From Teichococcus coralli (GTDB lineage: Bacteria > Pseudomonadota > Alphaproteobacteria > Acetobacterales > Acetobacteraceae): DNA of 64,000 bases. Shown here piece by piece: positions 9,791-18,593 of the stretch (position 1 is its first letter; each line of letters starts with the position of its first letter). Position numbers and translations under genes: made by a program. The notes under the pieces were generated by a model. That model searched no databases, had not been told where the DNA came from, and saw only the letters and a list, made by a program, of their open reading frames with translations. The stretch covers positions 1 through 64,000 of the forward strand of contig NZ_SNVJ01000014.1 of the NCBI RefSeq assembly GCF_009829925.1, written 5' to 3'.

Positions 9791-10704
9791 TACTTCTCCG
9801 TCTCCGTCAGGCCCTTGACGAACCAGCGCTGCATCAGCACGACGACGGCGACCGGGGGCAAAAGGGCGAGGATGGCCGTCGCCATGATGGCATTCCATTC
9901 ATTCTGCGCATCGCCGCGGCCGATCATCTTGGACAGCCCAACCACGATGGTCTCCAGCCCAGTGTCCGTGATGATCAGCAAGGGCCAAAGGTACTGGTTC
10001 CAGCCGTAGATGAAGAGGATCACGAAGAGGGCGGCGATGTTGGTGCGCGACAACGGCAGAACCACGTCCCAGAAAAACCGGAGCGGTCCAGCGCCGTCGA
10101 TCTTGGCGGCCTCGGCATACTCATCCGGGATGGTGAGGAAGAACTGGCGGAACAACAGTGTCGCGGTCGCACTGGCGACGACCGGGATCACCAGGCCCGC
10201 CATTGTGTCCGTCAGGTGCAGGTCCACCATGACCTGGAAGGTCGGGATGATGCGAACCTCGACCGGCAGCATCAGGGTGATGAAAATCATCCAGAAAAAA
10301 GCCATGCGGCCCGGGAAGGAGAAAAAAACGACCGCATAGGCCGAGAGCAGCGAAATGATGATTTTCCCGGTCGCGATCAAAGTCGCCATCACCAGAGAGT
10401 TCCACAGCATGATGCCGGCTGGAACCGCGCGGGTGTTGCGGACCGCCTCCCCGCCGCGGGACCAGGCGGCGACGTAGTTCTCCACCGCGTGGCCGCCGAA
10501 CCAGAGCGGCACCTCACCGCGTCCGATCGTGTTCACATCGTGCGTGGAGCCAACCAAGGTGATCCAGATCGGCAACGCGAAGATGATGACCCCGAGCAGA
10601 AGGATGCCGTGCGTCATCCAGCGGTCACGCCGCTGCCGCGCTCGGCTGGCACGCAGCGCAGGATCTGCCGCGGCGCCACGTTCCTTCACGAGAGCACCGG
10701 CCAT
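9790..10704 (-). CDS. ugpE: ABC permease, UgpE-like
   Basis: This is a 304-residue inner-membrane permease of the carbohydrate ABC class. After a roughly 28-residue cytoplasmic tail, about six membrane segments follow, the first being [20 protein letters not shown]. The periplasmic loop has the GRGEVPLW feature typical of UgpE. The ATPase-docking EAA loop is seen as [23 protein letters not shown]. Its ATG shares a base with the stop of ugpA (TGATG), and its own stop overlaps ugpC. These overlaps imply stoichiometric expression of the transporter. Confidence 0.85.
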   Translation of the reverse strand: MAGALVKERGAAADPALRASRARQRRDRWMTHGILLLGVIIFALPIWITLVGSTHDVNTIGRGEVPLWFGGHAVENYVAAWSRGGEAVRNTRAVPAGIMLWNSLVMATLIATGKIIISLLSAYAVVFFSFPGRMAFFWMIFITLMLPVEVRIIPTFQVMVDLHLTDTMAGLVIPVVASATATLLFRQFFLTIPDEYAEAAKIDGAGPLRFFWDVVLPLSRTNIAALFVILFIYGWNQYLWPLLIITDTGLETIVVGLSKMIGRGDAQNEWNAIMATAILALLPPVAVVVLMQRWFVKGLTETEK

Positions 10705-11585
10705 CAGTAATGCACCTTTCGCTCGATGAAGCGGAACTGGACCGCGGTCATGGCGATAACGATGATCATCAGGATCACGCTTTGCGCCGCCGAGGCGCCA
10801 AGGTTCAGGTTCTCCACTCCATCCACATAGACCTTGTAGATCAATGTCTCCGTCGCCTTGGCGGGGCCGCCCTGCGTCAGGGCGTGGATGACGCCGAAAG
10901 TATCGAAGAAGGCGTAAACCAGGTTCACCGTGAGCAGGAAGAAGCTGGTGGGGGAGAGCAGGGGAAAGATGATGGTCCAGAAGCGCCGCACGGGGCGCGC
11001 GCCGTCGATGCTGGCCGCTTCAAGCACGGCCCTCGGGATGGACTGCAAGCCAGCCAGGAAAAAGATGAAGTTGTACGATACCTGCTTCCATGCGCTGGCA
11101 ATGATCACCAGCAGCATGGCCTGGCCACCGTTGAGGCGGTAATCCCACGCGATCTGCGCCGCGTTCAGGGCCCGGCCGATCAGCCCGATCTGCGGGTGGA
11201 ACAGGAACAGCCACAACACGGCAGCGATCGCCGGTGCCACGGCGTAGGGCCAGATCAACAGCGTCTTGTACAATCCGCTGCCGCGAATGGCCTTGTCCGC
11301 CTGCACGGCCAGCAGCAGGGCCGCGGACAGCGCCAGAACCGCGACCGACAAGGCGAAGACAGCGGTGTTTTGCGCCGCCTCGCGCCAGGTCGGGTCTGCG
11401 AGCACCTCAGCGAAATTCTCGAGGCCGACGAAATCGCGGTTCAGCCCGAAGGCGTCCTCCCTCAGCAGGGACGACCAAATGGCCTGCCCGGCGGGCCAGA
11501 AGAAAAAGATGCCGGTTATCGCGAGCTGCGGCAGCATCAGAATCAGCGGCAGCAGCTTGCCCTTGAAGATAATGCCTTTGCGCAT
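10704..11585 (-). CDS. ugpA: ABC permease, UgpA-like
   Basis: This is a 293-residue inner-membrane permease pairing with UgpE. It begins with a short basic tail and a first membrane helix ([20 protein letters not shown]). It contains the UgpA-type sequence [12 protein letters not shown] before the core domain and the EAA loop [18 protein letters not shown]. The ending [10 protein letters not shown] is typical of UgpA. It follows ugpB by 11 bp on the same strand. Confidence 0.87.
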   Translation of the reverse strand: MRKGIIFKGKLLPLILMLPQLAITGIFFFWPAGQAIWSSLLREDAFGLNRDFVGLENFAEVLADPTWREAAQNTAVFALSVAVLALSAALLLAVQADKAIRGSGLYKTLLIWPYAVAPAIAAVLWLFLFHPQIGLIGRALNAAQIAWDYRLNGGQAMLLVIIASAWKQVSYNFIFFLAGLQSIPRAVLEAASIDGARPVRRFWTIIFPLLSPTSFFLLTVNLVYAFFDTFGVIHALTQGGPAKATETLIYKVYVDGVENLNLGASAAQSVILMIIVIAMTAVQFRFIERKVHY

Positions 11586-11596
11586 TCCGGCGGCGA

Positions 11597-12952
11597 TCAG
11601 GCGCGATTGGCGCGCTCGAAATTGCGGAGCACGACATTGCCCCTGCGCGTCGCGTTCTCAAGCAGCGTCCGGGCGTCCTGCTGGCCCTGGAATGCGCGCT
11701 CCATCTCTTCCTGGATGATGTTGCGGATCTCCGGAAAGCCGCCCAGGCGGATTCCGCGGGAGTTCTCCGTCAGCACGCCACCGCCGCGCAGCATCTGCTC
11801 GATGGGTACGTCCGCGCCGACGTTCTGCTTGTAGAATCCGGTCGCCTTCACCTGCTCATAGCCTGAGCGCGTGAGGGGCAGGTAGCCGGTGTCGGTGTGC
11901 CACTTGGCCGCGACCTCGGGCTTGGCGAGCCAGGCGAAGAACTCGGCCACGCCTTTCCATTCGGCCTCGCTGCGGCCGGCGCCGGGTCCCTTGTTCATCG
12001 CCCAGAGCGAGGCGCCGCCGATGATGGAATTGAGTGGCGCGTTCGGCGCGTCATCGTAATAAGGCAGCATCGCCGTTCCCCACTCGAACTTCGCCTCCTT
12101 CAGGATGCGGGCACGGGTGCCGGAGGATGCGAAGGTGAAGGCACACTCGCCGGAGGGCAGTAGTCCGTCGGCGGCATTGTCCCGCCCGCCGTAGCGGAAA
12201 AGGCCTTCCTTGTGCCAGTCGATCAGATTCTGCATGTGCCGGACCATCAGCGGGTTGTTGATGGTCAGTTCCGCGTCCAGGCCACCGAACCCATTGCCCT
12301 TGCTGGCAAGCGGGATGTCATGGATCGCACTGAACTGCTCCACCATCAGCCAGGTCGGCCAGGATGTGGTCATGGGAGCAGCTATGCCGGCCGCTTTCAG
12401 CTTGCGGGCAGCTTCGGCGACAGCCTGCCAGGTCTTGGGAAACGCTTCCGGATCGAGGCCGCCCTTGCGGAACATATCCTTGTTATAGAAGGCGACGGCC
12501 GTCGAGCTGTTGAACGGCATGGACGCCATCCGGCCGTCCGGCAGGCTGTAATACCCCCGGATGCCGGGCAGGACGTCGTCGAAGTTGATGTTGACGCCGG
12601 TCTGCTGCAGCAACTCCCAGACTGGCTTGGTCGCACGGGTGGCCGCCATCATGGTCGCCGTTCCGACCTCGAACATCTGCACGATGTTGGGCGCGTTGCT
12701 GGCACGAAAGGCTGCGATCGCGGCCACCATGGTTTCCGCGTAGCCGCCGCGATAGGTGGCATTGATGCGGTATCGCTGCTGGCTATTGTTGAAATCGGCG
12801 GCGATCTGCTCGAGCATGCCACCCAGCGGCTGTGTCAGGCCATGCCAGAACTGAAGCTCCACCGGTGCGCCCTGGGCCACTGCTCGCCGGTTGGCGACGA
12901 GGGCTGCTGTGGTGAGCGCAGCGGCGCTCCTGGCCAGTGTGCGACGCAGCAT
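11597..12952 (-). CDS. ugpB: Periplasmic glycerol-3-phosphate/sugar-binding protein, UgpB-like
   Basis: This 451-residue binding protein is of the bacterial extracellular solute-binding family 1. The N-terminal signal peptide (about residues 1-27) ends near AVAQG, and the mature part opens with [18 protein letters not shown], a UgpB signature. Further UgpB-like features are FNNSQQRY near residue 52 and MPFNSSTAV near residue 144, plus a C-terminal [13 protein letters not shown]. It is the first gene of the operon, and about 315 bp upstream lack genes and presumably carry the promoter. The locus also has a separate GlpSTPQUV system about 30 kb away, so the two may split glycerol and glycerol-phosphate uptake. 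Confidence 0.87.
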   Translation of the reverse strand: MLRRTLARSAAALTTAALVANRRAVAQGAPVELQFWHGLTQPLGGMLEQIAADFNNSQQRYRINATYRGGYAETMVAAIAAFRASNAPNIVQMFEVGTATMMAATRATKPVWELLQQTGVNINFDDVLPGIRGYYSLPDGRMASMPFNSSTAVAFYNKDMFRKGGLDPEAFPKTWQAVAEAARKLKAAGIAAPMTTSWPTWLMVEQFSAIHDIPLASKGNGFGGLDAELTINNPLMVRHMQNLIDWHKEGLFRYGGRDNAADGLLPSGECAFTFASSGTRARILKEAKFEWGTAMLPYYDDAPNAPLNSIIGGASLWAMNKGPGAGRSEAEWKGVAEFFAWLAKPEVAAKWHTDTGYLPLTRSGYEQVKATGFYKQNVGADVPIEQMLRGGGVLTENSRGIRLGGFPEIRNIIQEEMERAFQGQQDARTLLENATRRGNVVLRNFERANRA

Positions 12953-13269
12953 GGCAAGTTTCCTCCCTGGACGCGGGCGGGCTCTGACTCCGAAGGCCGG
13001 CCGCCGCTTGGCGCCATGCTACCCGGACAAGGTGAGGGTTGTCACGGTGCTGTCATGGCGTGGCAAGGGGGCGAGGGCGCCTTGGCTAAGGGAGACGCGG
13101 CCCGCGCTGGTTGCGGAGCCGCCCCACGGTAGAGAGCTCGGACGTCATGCCAGCCTGCACAAGCCCTTGAAGCATGCGACAGCATCACAGGTCCGGCGCT
13201 CTTCTGTTTCTGGTCAACGCGGGGCAGGGAGCGTGTTCGCTCCCCCCGCCCCTCGCCGTTCCGGAGCGC
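12953..13269. other. Intergenic, promoter region of ugpB
   Basis: About 315 bp between the ugpB start and the stop of the next minus-strand gene. No gene is visible. It should hold the ugpB promoter, but I see no convincing operator, and none for the lost LacI-type regulator. Confidence 0.4.
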
Positions 13270-14871
13270 TCAGGCTCGCTCCAAGTTCCACATGATGGCG
13301 AACCCCGCCACGCGGCCCTTCAGGTTCTTGTTGATCGCGGTCATGGATTTGTATGCGCCGAGGGGGATATAGGGAAGTTCCTCCATCACGGTGCGCTGCA
13401 TCTCCTCGGCGATCGCCTTCTGTCCGGCGAGATCTGGAGCCACGAACCATTCGTCGCGTAGCCTCTCCAGCTGCGGTACGTCCGGCCAGCCGACCCAGGC
13501 GCCCGCGCCGTTGCCGCGCAGCGGGAAGTGCGCGGAGGGATCGACGAAGTCGAAGGATGAGAAGGAGGTGAGCAACATGCTCCAGCCGCCCTTGTCCACC
13601 GGCTCCCGCGAGGTGCGCCGCTGCACCACCGTGCCCCAGTCGCTGAGCGCGATGTCCGCATTGAACTCCAGCCGGCGGACCAGATCAGCCGCCACCTGCG
13701 TCATGGCCGAGGGAGCCAGGATGTCGGTTGGTCCGATCAGACGCATCAGCTCGTTGTTGTAGCCGGCCTCCTTCAGCAGCGCCTTGGCCCTCTCTACGCT
13801 GCGCGGACCCGTCAGCGGCTCCAGTGCCACCTGCGTCGCCAGCGGCGTGCCGGGGGTGAAGACACCGACATTGTCCATGTAGATGTCAGGCTCCGGCCCC
13901 ACGATGGCACTCATGAAGTCGGTCTGGCTGATGGCCGGAAGCAGCGCCTGGCGGATCTTCTTGTTGTTGAACGGCGCGTGCAGGTGGTTGAAGCGCAGCA
14001 CGCCCACCAGGGGCCGCGGATCGATCTCCTCGATGGAGATCTGCCGGTTGCGTTTCAGCAGCAGCTGGATTTCCGGCGGCGGCTGCTCGAACCAGTCGAT
14101 CTCGCCCGTCTGCAAGGCGGCAGCCGCGGTGGAGGCGTCGGTGATGATGTGCCACTCGACACGGTCGAATTTCGGCAGCTTCGGGCCAGCCGTCAGGCTG
14201 GGCGTGCCGTTCGGCGCGGGGCTGTAGGCGTCGTTGCGCTCATACACCACCATGCTGCCGGAGTTGAACTCGTCCTCCTTGAAGCGAAAGGGCCCGCAGC
14301 CGGTGGTATCGCGGACCTGGGTGAAGGCGTCGGTCCTGGCCAGCCGCTCCGGGATGATGAAGGGCGGGCTGTTGCTCACCTGCGCCATGGCGTTCAGCAG
14401 CAGCGGGAAGCGGCGCTTCATGCGGAAGCGCAGCCGGCGGTCATCCACCACCGTCAGCTCCTCCACGAACATGGCCAGCTTCTGCCCCATCGGGCTGCGC
14501 TTCATCCAGCGGTTCAGGCTGGCGACCGCATCCTGGGCGCGCACCTTTTCGCCATCGTGGAAGCGGGGGCCGTCGCGCAGGGTGAGGGTGACGGTGCGGC
14601 CTCCATCCTCCTCCACCGCCCCTTCCGCCAACTGCGGCCGCGGCGTGAAGTCCGCATCCATGCCATAAAGCATGTCGTGGATCATGTAGGCATGGTTGCG
14701 GGTGATGTTCGCCGTCGTCCACACCGGGTCCAGGCTGGTGAGGTTGGCCTGGGGCACCAGCTTCAGGACACGCTGGCGGGCCGGCTGGGCGATCGCGAAA
14801 CGGGATGGTGCCGTCATCGCGAGGCCGGCAACGGCGCCCGCCCCGGCAAGCAGGGAACGTCTCTGGATCAC
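13270..14871 (-). CDS. ABC transporter substrate-binding protein, DppA/OppA family, Tat-exported
   Basis: This is a 533-residue periplasmic binding protein of SBP family 5. I chose GTG at 14871 because GGGAGAAG lies just upstream and the protein then opens with a Tat-like signal: QRRSLLAGAGAVAGLAM, then FAIAQ. The mature N-terminus has LTSLDPVWTT and HDMLYGMDADF, then the family's RDGPRFHDGEKVRAQD and DTTGCGPFRFKEDEF. The length is normal. Longer in-frame starts upstream give an unlikely low-complexity leader. No permease is adjacent, so it must use components encoded elsewhere. The substrate is unknown. Confidence 0.85.
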   Translation of the reverse strand: MIQRRSLLAGAGAVAGLAMTAPSRFAIAQPARQRVLKLVPQANLTSLDPVWTTANITRNHAYMIHDMLYGMDADFTPRPQLAEGAVEEDGGRTVTLTLRDGPRFHDGEKVRAQDAVASLNRWMKRSPMGQKLAMFVEELTVVDDRRLRFRMKRRFPLLLNAMAQVSNSPPFIIPERLARTDAFTQVRDTTGCGPFRFKEDEFNSGSMVVYERNDAYSPAPNGTPSLTAGPKLPKFDRVEWHIITDASTAAAALQTGEIDWFEQPPPEIQLLLKRNRQISIEEIDPRPLVGVLRFNHLHAPFNNKKIRQALLPAISQTDFMSAIVGPEPDIYMDNVGVFTPGTPLATQVALEPLTGPRSVERAKALLKEAGYNNELMRLIGPTDILAPSAMTQVAADLVRRLEFNADIALSDWGTVVQRRTSREPVDKGGWSMLLTSFSSFDFVDPSAHFPLRGNGAGAWVGWPDVPQLERLRDEWFVAPDLAGQKAIAEEMQRTVMEELPYIPLGAYKSMTAINKNLKGRVAGFAIMWNLERA

Positions 14872-15466
14872 GAAGCTTCTCCCGTTTTTGTTTCGGCATG
14901 GAACGGGAGGTTCGGCCAAAGTGCAACCCTTCCGGTGGCCCGAAGCCGAGGCGCTCAGGCAGGAATTGGCCATGCTTGTGAAGATGGCGCCGGGCAGCCT
15001 CGCTTCACACGCGCCGCCTTTCCGGGTGGGCGACGGCCGGATCTGTCGCTGGCGCAACGCAGCATGGCAGGGCGGGCAGGTGACGCTTCCCACGCAAGCG
15101 GCTCCGTGCCCACATCCTGCGCGTCACGGAACCGCCGAAACTGAGACATCGCCGGCATGCTCCCGCCGGCATCATCCTGAACCAGGAACCGTGCGGTGCC
15201 GGCGGCCCGTGCAGGAGCGCCTTCCGGCGAGAGGGAGGGGAGGCGGCCGTCCACGCCGGGTGGGCGTATCCAGATCGGGCCGGAGCGGCATTTGCCACGT
15301 CGCCAGGGCCAGACCCGCCTTGCCGGGGCCTGCCGGCTCCTGACACCGCTGAAGCATCCGGCTAGAACTCACGGCGTTCTGGCTGCCTCGCTGCCCGACG
15401 GAGGTTGTACGCTACAGGGTGGCGGCGGCTTGCAATTGTGCGGCAAGGCATGGATCTGGAGGGGAT
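14872..15466. other. Intergenic between divergent genes
   Basis: Nearly 600 bp separate the start of the minus-strand binding protein from the plus-strand dehydrogenase. Open frames here are low-complexity and lack motifs. It should contain both promoters; no clear regulator site was found. Confidence 0.4.
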
Positions 15467-16354
15467 ATGGACAAGCAACCTGCGATCGGGATGATCGGCA
15501 TCGGCCTCATGGGGCACGGTATCGCCTGGAACATCGCGAAGGCCGGCTACGATCTGACGGTTCTGGACCATCCGGGAAATCAGCCGCTGGACGACCTCGG
15601 CGAGATGGGCGTCCAGGTGCGGCAGCAGATTGCCGAAATCGCGCGGGCTGCCGACGTCATCGTTCTATGCGTGACGGGTTCGCCGCAGGTGGAGGCGATC
15701 CTGACCGGGGCGGATGGCGTCATCGCGCATCTTCGGCCTGGCACGATTGTGGTGGACTGCTCCACGGCGCTGCCCGAGTCCAGTGCCCGCATGGCCGCCG
15801 CCATTGCCGCCGCAGGCGGGCAGTTCCTTGATGCGGCCATGACCCGCTTGCCGCAACACGCCCGTGCCGGCACGCTGAACCTGCTGATCGGCGGTGAGCC
15901 CGCGCTGCTGGAGCGCGTGCGCCCGCTGCTGGCCACGTTCAGCGAGAACATCACACATGTCGGCGGCGTCGGGTCCGGCCACCTGATGAAGCTGTTGCAT
16001 AACTATGTTTCGCTCGGCTTCCTGGCGCTTCTGGCCGAGGTTGCGGCGCATGCGCAGAAGGCAGGAATGGAGATGGGAACGTTGGTCGACGTGCTGGCGC
16101 AAGGCGGCGGCGGCGGCACGGCGCTGCAGCGCATCACTCCGTTCCTGCTTTCCAGAGACCCGTCGTCCGTGCCCTTTTTCATCAGCAACGCCGCCAAGGA
16201 TCTCGGCTACTATCGTCAGGCTGCGGAGGCCGCTGGCGTGCACCACGACATCGCCGATGCGGTGGGAGCTACGCTGGATATGGTGGTTGCCAACGGCCAT
16301 GGGCAGGATTTCGTGCCCCAGCTTGCGGATCTGCTGGTGCCGGGGAAGATCTGA
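15467..16354 (+). CDS. NAD(P)-dependent 3-hydroxyisobutyrate dehydrogenase family protein
   Basis: This 295-residue beta-hydroxyacid dehydrogenase has an N-terminal Rossmann fold beginning GMIGIGLMGHGIA (residues 8-20). The substrate motif is DCSTALPESS (98-107). The C-terminal all-alpha domain has GSGHLMKLLHNY, giving catalytic Lys175 and Asn179. The second substrate loop reads MTRLPQHARAGTL instead of the common GGxxGAxxGTL, a variant seen in less characterised subgroups. So 3-hydroxyisobutyrate, tartronate semialdehyde or another hydroxy acid are all possible. ATG 15467 is preferred over one 48 bases upstream because GGAGGGGAT directly precedes it. Confidence 0.82.
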   Translation: MDKQPAIGMIGIGLMGHGIAWNIAKAGYDLTVLDHPGNQPLDDLGEMGVQVRQQIAEIARAADVIVLCVTGSPQVEAILTGADGVIAHLRPGTIVVDCSTALPESSARMAAAIAAAGGQFLDAAMTRLPQHARAGTLNLLIGGEPALLERVRPLLATFSENITHVGGVGSGHLMKLLHNYVSLGFLALLAEVAAHAQKAGMEMGTLVDVLAQGGGGGTALQRITPFLLSRDPSSVPFFISNAAKDLGYYRQAAEAAGVHHDIADAVGATLDMVVANGHGQDFVPQLADLLVPGKI

Positions 16355-16382
16355 GTCGCCGTCTGCCGCCTCGGTTTTCGGC

Positions 16383-16420
16383 GTGGCCTGAGAAAATCAA
16401 GGTGGCCTGAGAAAATCAAG
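16383..16420. repeat. 19-bp perfect tandem duplication
   Basis: The unit GTGGCCTGAGAAAATCAAG occurs twice head to tail (16383-16401 and 16402-16420), just after the dehydrogenase stop. It is AT-richer than its surroundings. It may be a scar of element insertion/excision or replication slippage. No transposase is nearby. Confidence 0.8.
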
Positions 16421-16548
16421 GTTGCCGTGGCGCTCGCCCGCATTCCGGGCGCCACCGGCAAGACAGCTTTCAGGCATTCCCGGAAATGCCGGCCGCGGCG
16501 GAAGAGCCGCTCACGTGGCGGCCGCCGCGAGATTGGCTCCGAGAGGGC

Positions 16549-18009
16549 TTATGCCGCTTCCGCCGGAGGCACCTGGCCGGAACGCGGATCGATCGGCACC
16601 CGCTTTCCAAGGCCGCTTGCCTGCTCGAACAGTGCGGCCGCCTGCAGCGCGATCTCGTCACGCCGGGGCGGCGCCGCGATCTGCAGGCCGACCGGCCGGC
16701 CATACTGGTCGAAGCCGCAGGGCACGGCCACGGCGGGGCAGCCAGCAAGGGTCAGGGCGGCGTTGATCATCGAGCCGGCCATGTAGTTCTCCAGCTTCAC
16801 GCCGGCGATGGTCTCCGGGTTGCGCAGCATCACGTCAAAGGCCGGCGTGGCTGCGCCTGGCGTGACGAAGACGTCATAGCGGGCGAAAAGCGCCGCCATC
16901 CGGCGGTAAAAGGCGGCGCGCTCGCGGTCGGCCCAGGCGAGTTGGCTCGGCGTCGCCTTCAGCCCACGCTCGGTGTTCCAGATGATGTCGGGCTTGAGCA
17001 GCGCGCGATGAGCCGCGAGCTGCGCCTCCCGATCCACCACAAAGGACTGGCTGCGCAGGATCAGGAAGGCTTCGCCAAGCTGGCCGAGGTCCGGCGCGAA
17101 CTCCTCCACCACACAGCCCATGGCCTCGAAGGCGCGCACAGCCTCACGGCAGAGCGCGCGTGTCTCCCGGTCAACGGGGAGCTGGCCGCTGAAGTCGGCG
17201 GTGAAGGCGACGCGCCGGGGGCGCTCGGCCTCGGCGGAAGCCACGGCCTCGCCATAGGAGCGCGCCGGTGCGTCGTAGGTCAGCGGGTCCAGCGGGCACC
17301 AGCCGGCCATGGCGTCGAGGAACAGCGCCAAGTCGGGCACCGTGCGCGCCATCGGTCCCTGCACCGAAAGGGGGGAGAAAAGGTTGTTCACCGTGCCTCG
17401 CGTCACCCGCCCGGGCGAAGGGCGCAGCCCGACCACGCCACAATAGGTAGCGGGCCGGCGCAGGCTGCCGCCATGATCGCTGCCCTGGGCCAGCCAGGCC
17501 TCGCCGGTGGCCAGCGAGACGGCACCTCCGCCAGTGCTGCCGCCGCAGGTCAGGGCGGTGTTCCAGGGGTTGCGCGTGCGGCCGAATACCTCATTGAAGG
17601 TGGAGCCGCCGGCGCCAAACTCCGGCGTGTTCGACTTGCCGATGACGACGCCGCCATGAGCTTCGATGCGCCTGACGAGCGGATGCGACTCCTTCGGCAC
17701 ATGATCCTTGAAGAGAGGCGACCCATAGGTGGTGCGGACGCCTGCCACGTCCGTCAGGTCCTTGATGGTCACCGGCAGCCCGGCGAGCCATCCGGCCTTG
17801 CCCTCGAGCCCGCGGCCTTGCCCGGCCATCAGCCGCTTCGCATGGTCCCGCGCGCGTTCGAGGCAAAGGGTCGGCAGGGCGTTCACCTGTGGCTCGACGG
17901 CCGCGATGCGGGCCTCCGCCGCGTCGATGAGCTCGAGCGGCGACACCTCGCGGCGCTGAAGGAGGGTCACGGCCTCGGTGGCCGTCAGGCGGATGAGGGC
18001 GTCGTTCAT
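16549..18009 (-). CDS. Amidase signature family hydrolase
   Basis: This 486-residue amidase uses the Ser-cisSer-Lys triad. Lys83 lies in VTIKDLTD, cis-Ser158 in CGGSTGGGAVSL, and nucleophile Ser182 in GSDHGGSLRRPA. The usual second Ser after the cis-Ser is Thr here. The N-terminal part (LTATEAVTLLQRREVSPLEL) and the overall length are normal for GatA-like stand-alone amidases. No GatB or GatC is near, so a role in small amide breakdown is more likely than tRNA amidation. It is monocistronic on this strand. The exact substrate is unknown. Confidence 0.85.
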   Translation of the reverse strand: MNDALIRLTATEAVTLLQRREVSPLELIDAAEARIAAVEPQVNALPTLCLERARDHAKRLMAGQGRGLEGKAGWLAGLPVTIKDLTDVAGVRTTYGSPLFKDHVPKESHPLVRRIEAHGGVVIGKSNTPEFGAGGSTFNEVFGRTRNPWNTALTCGGSTGGGAVSLATGEAWLAQGSDHGGSLRRPATYCGVVGLRPSPGRVTRGTVNNLFSPLSVQGPMARTVPDLALFLDAMAGWCPLDPLTYDAPARSYGEAVASAEAERPRRVAFTADFSGQLPVDRETRALCREAVRAFEAMGCVVEEFAPDLGQLGEAFLILRSQSFVVDREAQLAAHRALLKPDIIWNTERGLKATPSQLAWADRERAAFYRRMAALFARYDVFVTPGAATPAFDVMLRNPETIAGVKLENYMAGSMINAALTLAGCPAVAVPCGFDQYGRPVGLQIAAPPRRDEIALQAAALFEQASGLGKRVPIDPRSGQVPPAEAA

Positions 18010-18134
18010 GGGAGGAGCTTGCCACTGCCCGGCCTGGCGCGACAGAGGGGCCGGCGCGGCGCATCACGCGCCCTGCCAGAGCTGCCGCCGGTCTGGTGGA
18101 CACCTGCACAAGGTCTTCGCGCGGCTTTGGGCTC

Positions 18135-18560
18135 AAGGATGATTGGAGGATATTCGGCCACAAGCTCGAACTCGAGGCGGTGAGATGGGCCCGGGAGCGC
18201 GGAGTGCCTGTGGCCCGGGCTTGCCGGGACCTGGAGCTTGCCAAGAGCGTCCGGCCGCACTGGCCAGGGTAGGCGCAGGCTGATCCGCAGCAAGCCTTCC
18301 CTGGCCATGGCCGGATGAGGCCCGAGCGAGAGATTGAGCCGCTCCGGCGATTCCTGGGACAACGCCGCGGCGGAGAGCTTCTTTTCCGCGCTGAAGACCG
18401 AACGCGTCGCCCGAAAGGTTCACCGCGCGCGCCATGCAGCCAGGGCAGGATTGCTCGGTTGCATCGAGCGCTTCCACCACCCGAAGCGGCGCCATTCGGC
18501 CATCGGCGCTCTCAGCTCCATGGAGCTCGAGCAGGCAGCCCAGAATGACGCTTTTCAGGC
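18135..18560 (+). mobile_element. Internally deleted IS3-family remnant
   Basis: Two pieces of an IS3-type element lie in order. At 18135-18272 a frame reads FGHKLELEAVRWARERGV, then PVARACRDLEL, matching the helix-turn-helix protein OrfA, and ends in a stop. From about 18334 a second frame reads SRSGDSWDNAAAESFFSALK, then IERFHHPKRRHSAIG, the conserved C-terminal end of the OrfB DDE integrase with its catalytic Glu. Most of OrfB, including the two Asp residues, is missing, so the element cannot move. It adjoins the 3' end of the dcpA-like gene. No clear terminal repeats were identified. Confidence 0.75.
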
Positions 18561-18593
18561 CAGACTGGACCGTGCGGGGACCGTGACTTCCGC

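Noticed and set aside
16549-18009. GatA of tRNA amidation
   Set aside because: No GatB or GatC is nearby and the second Ser of the GGSS motif is Thr. A stand-alone amidase fits better.
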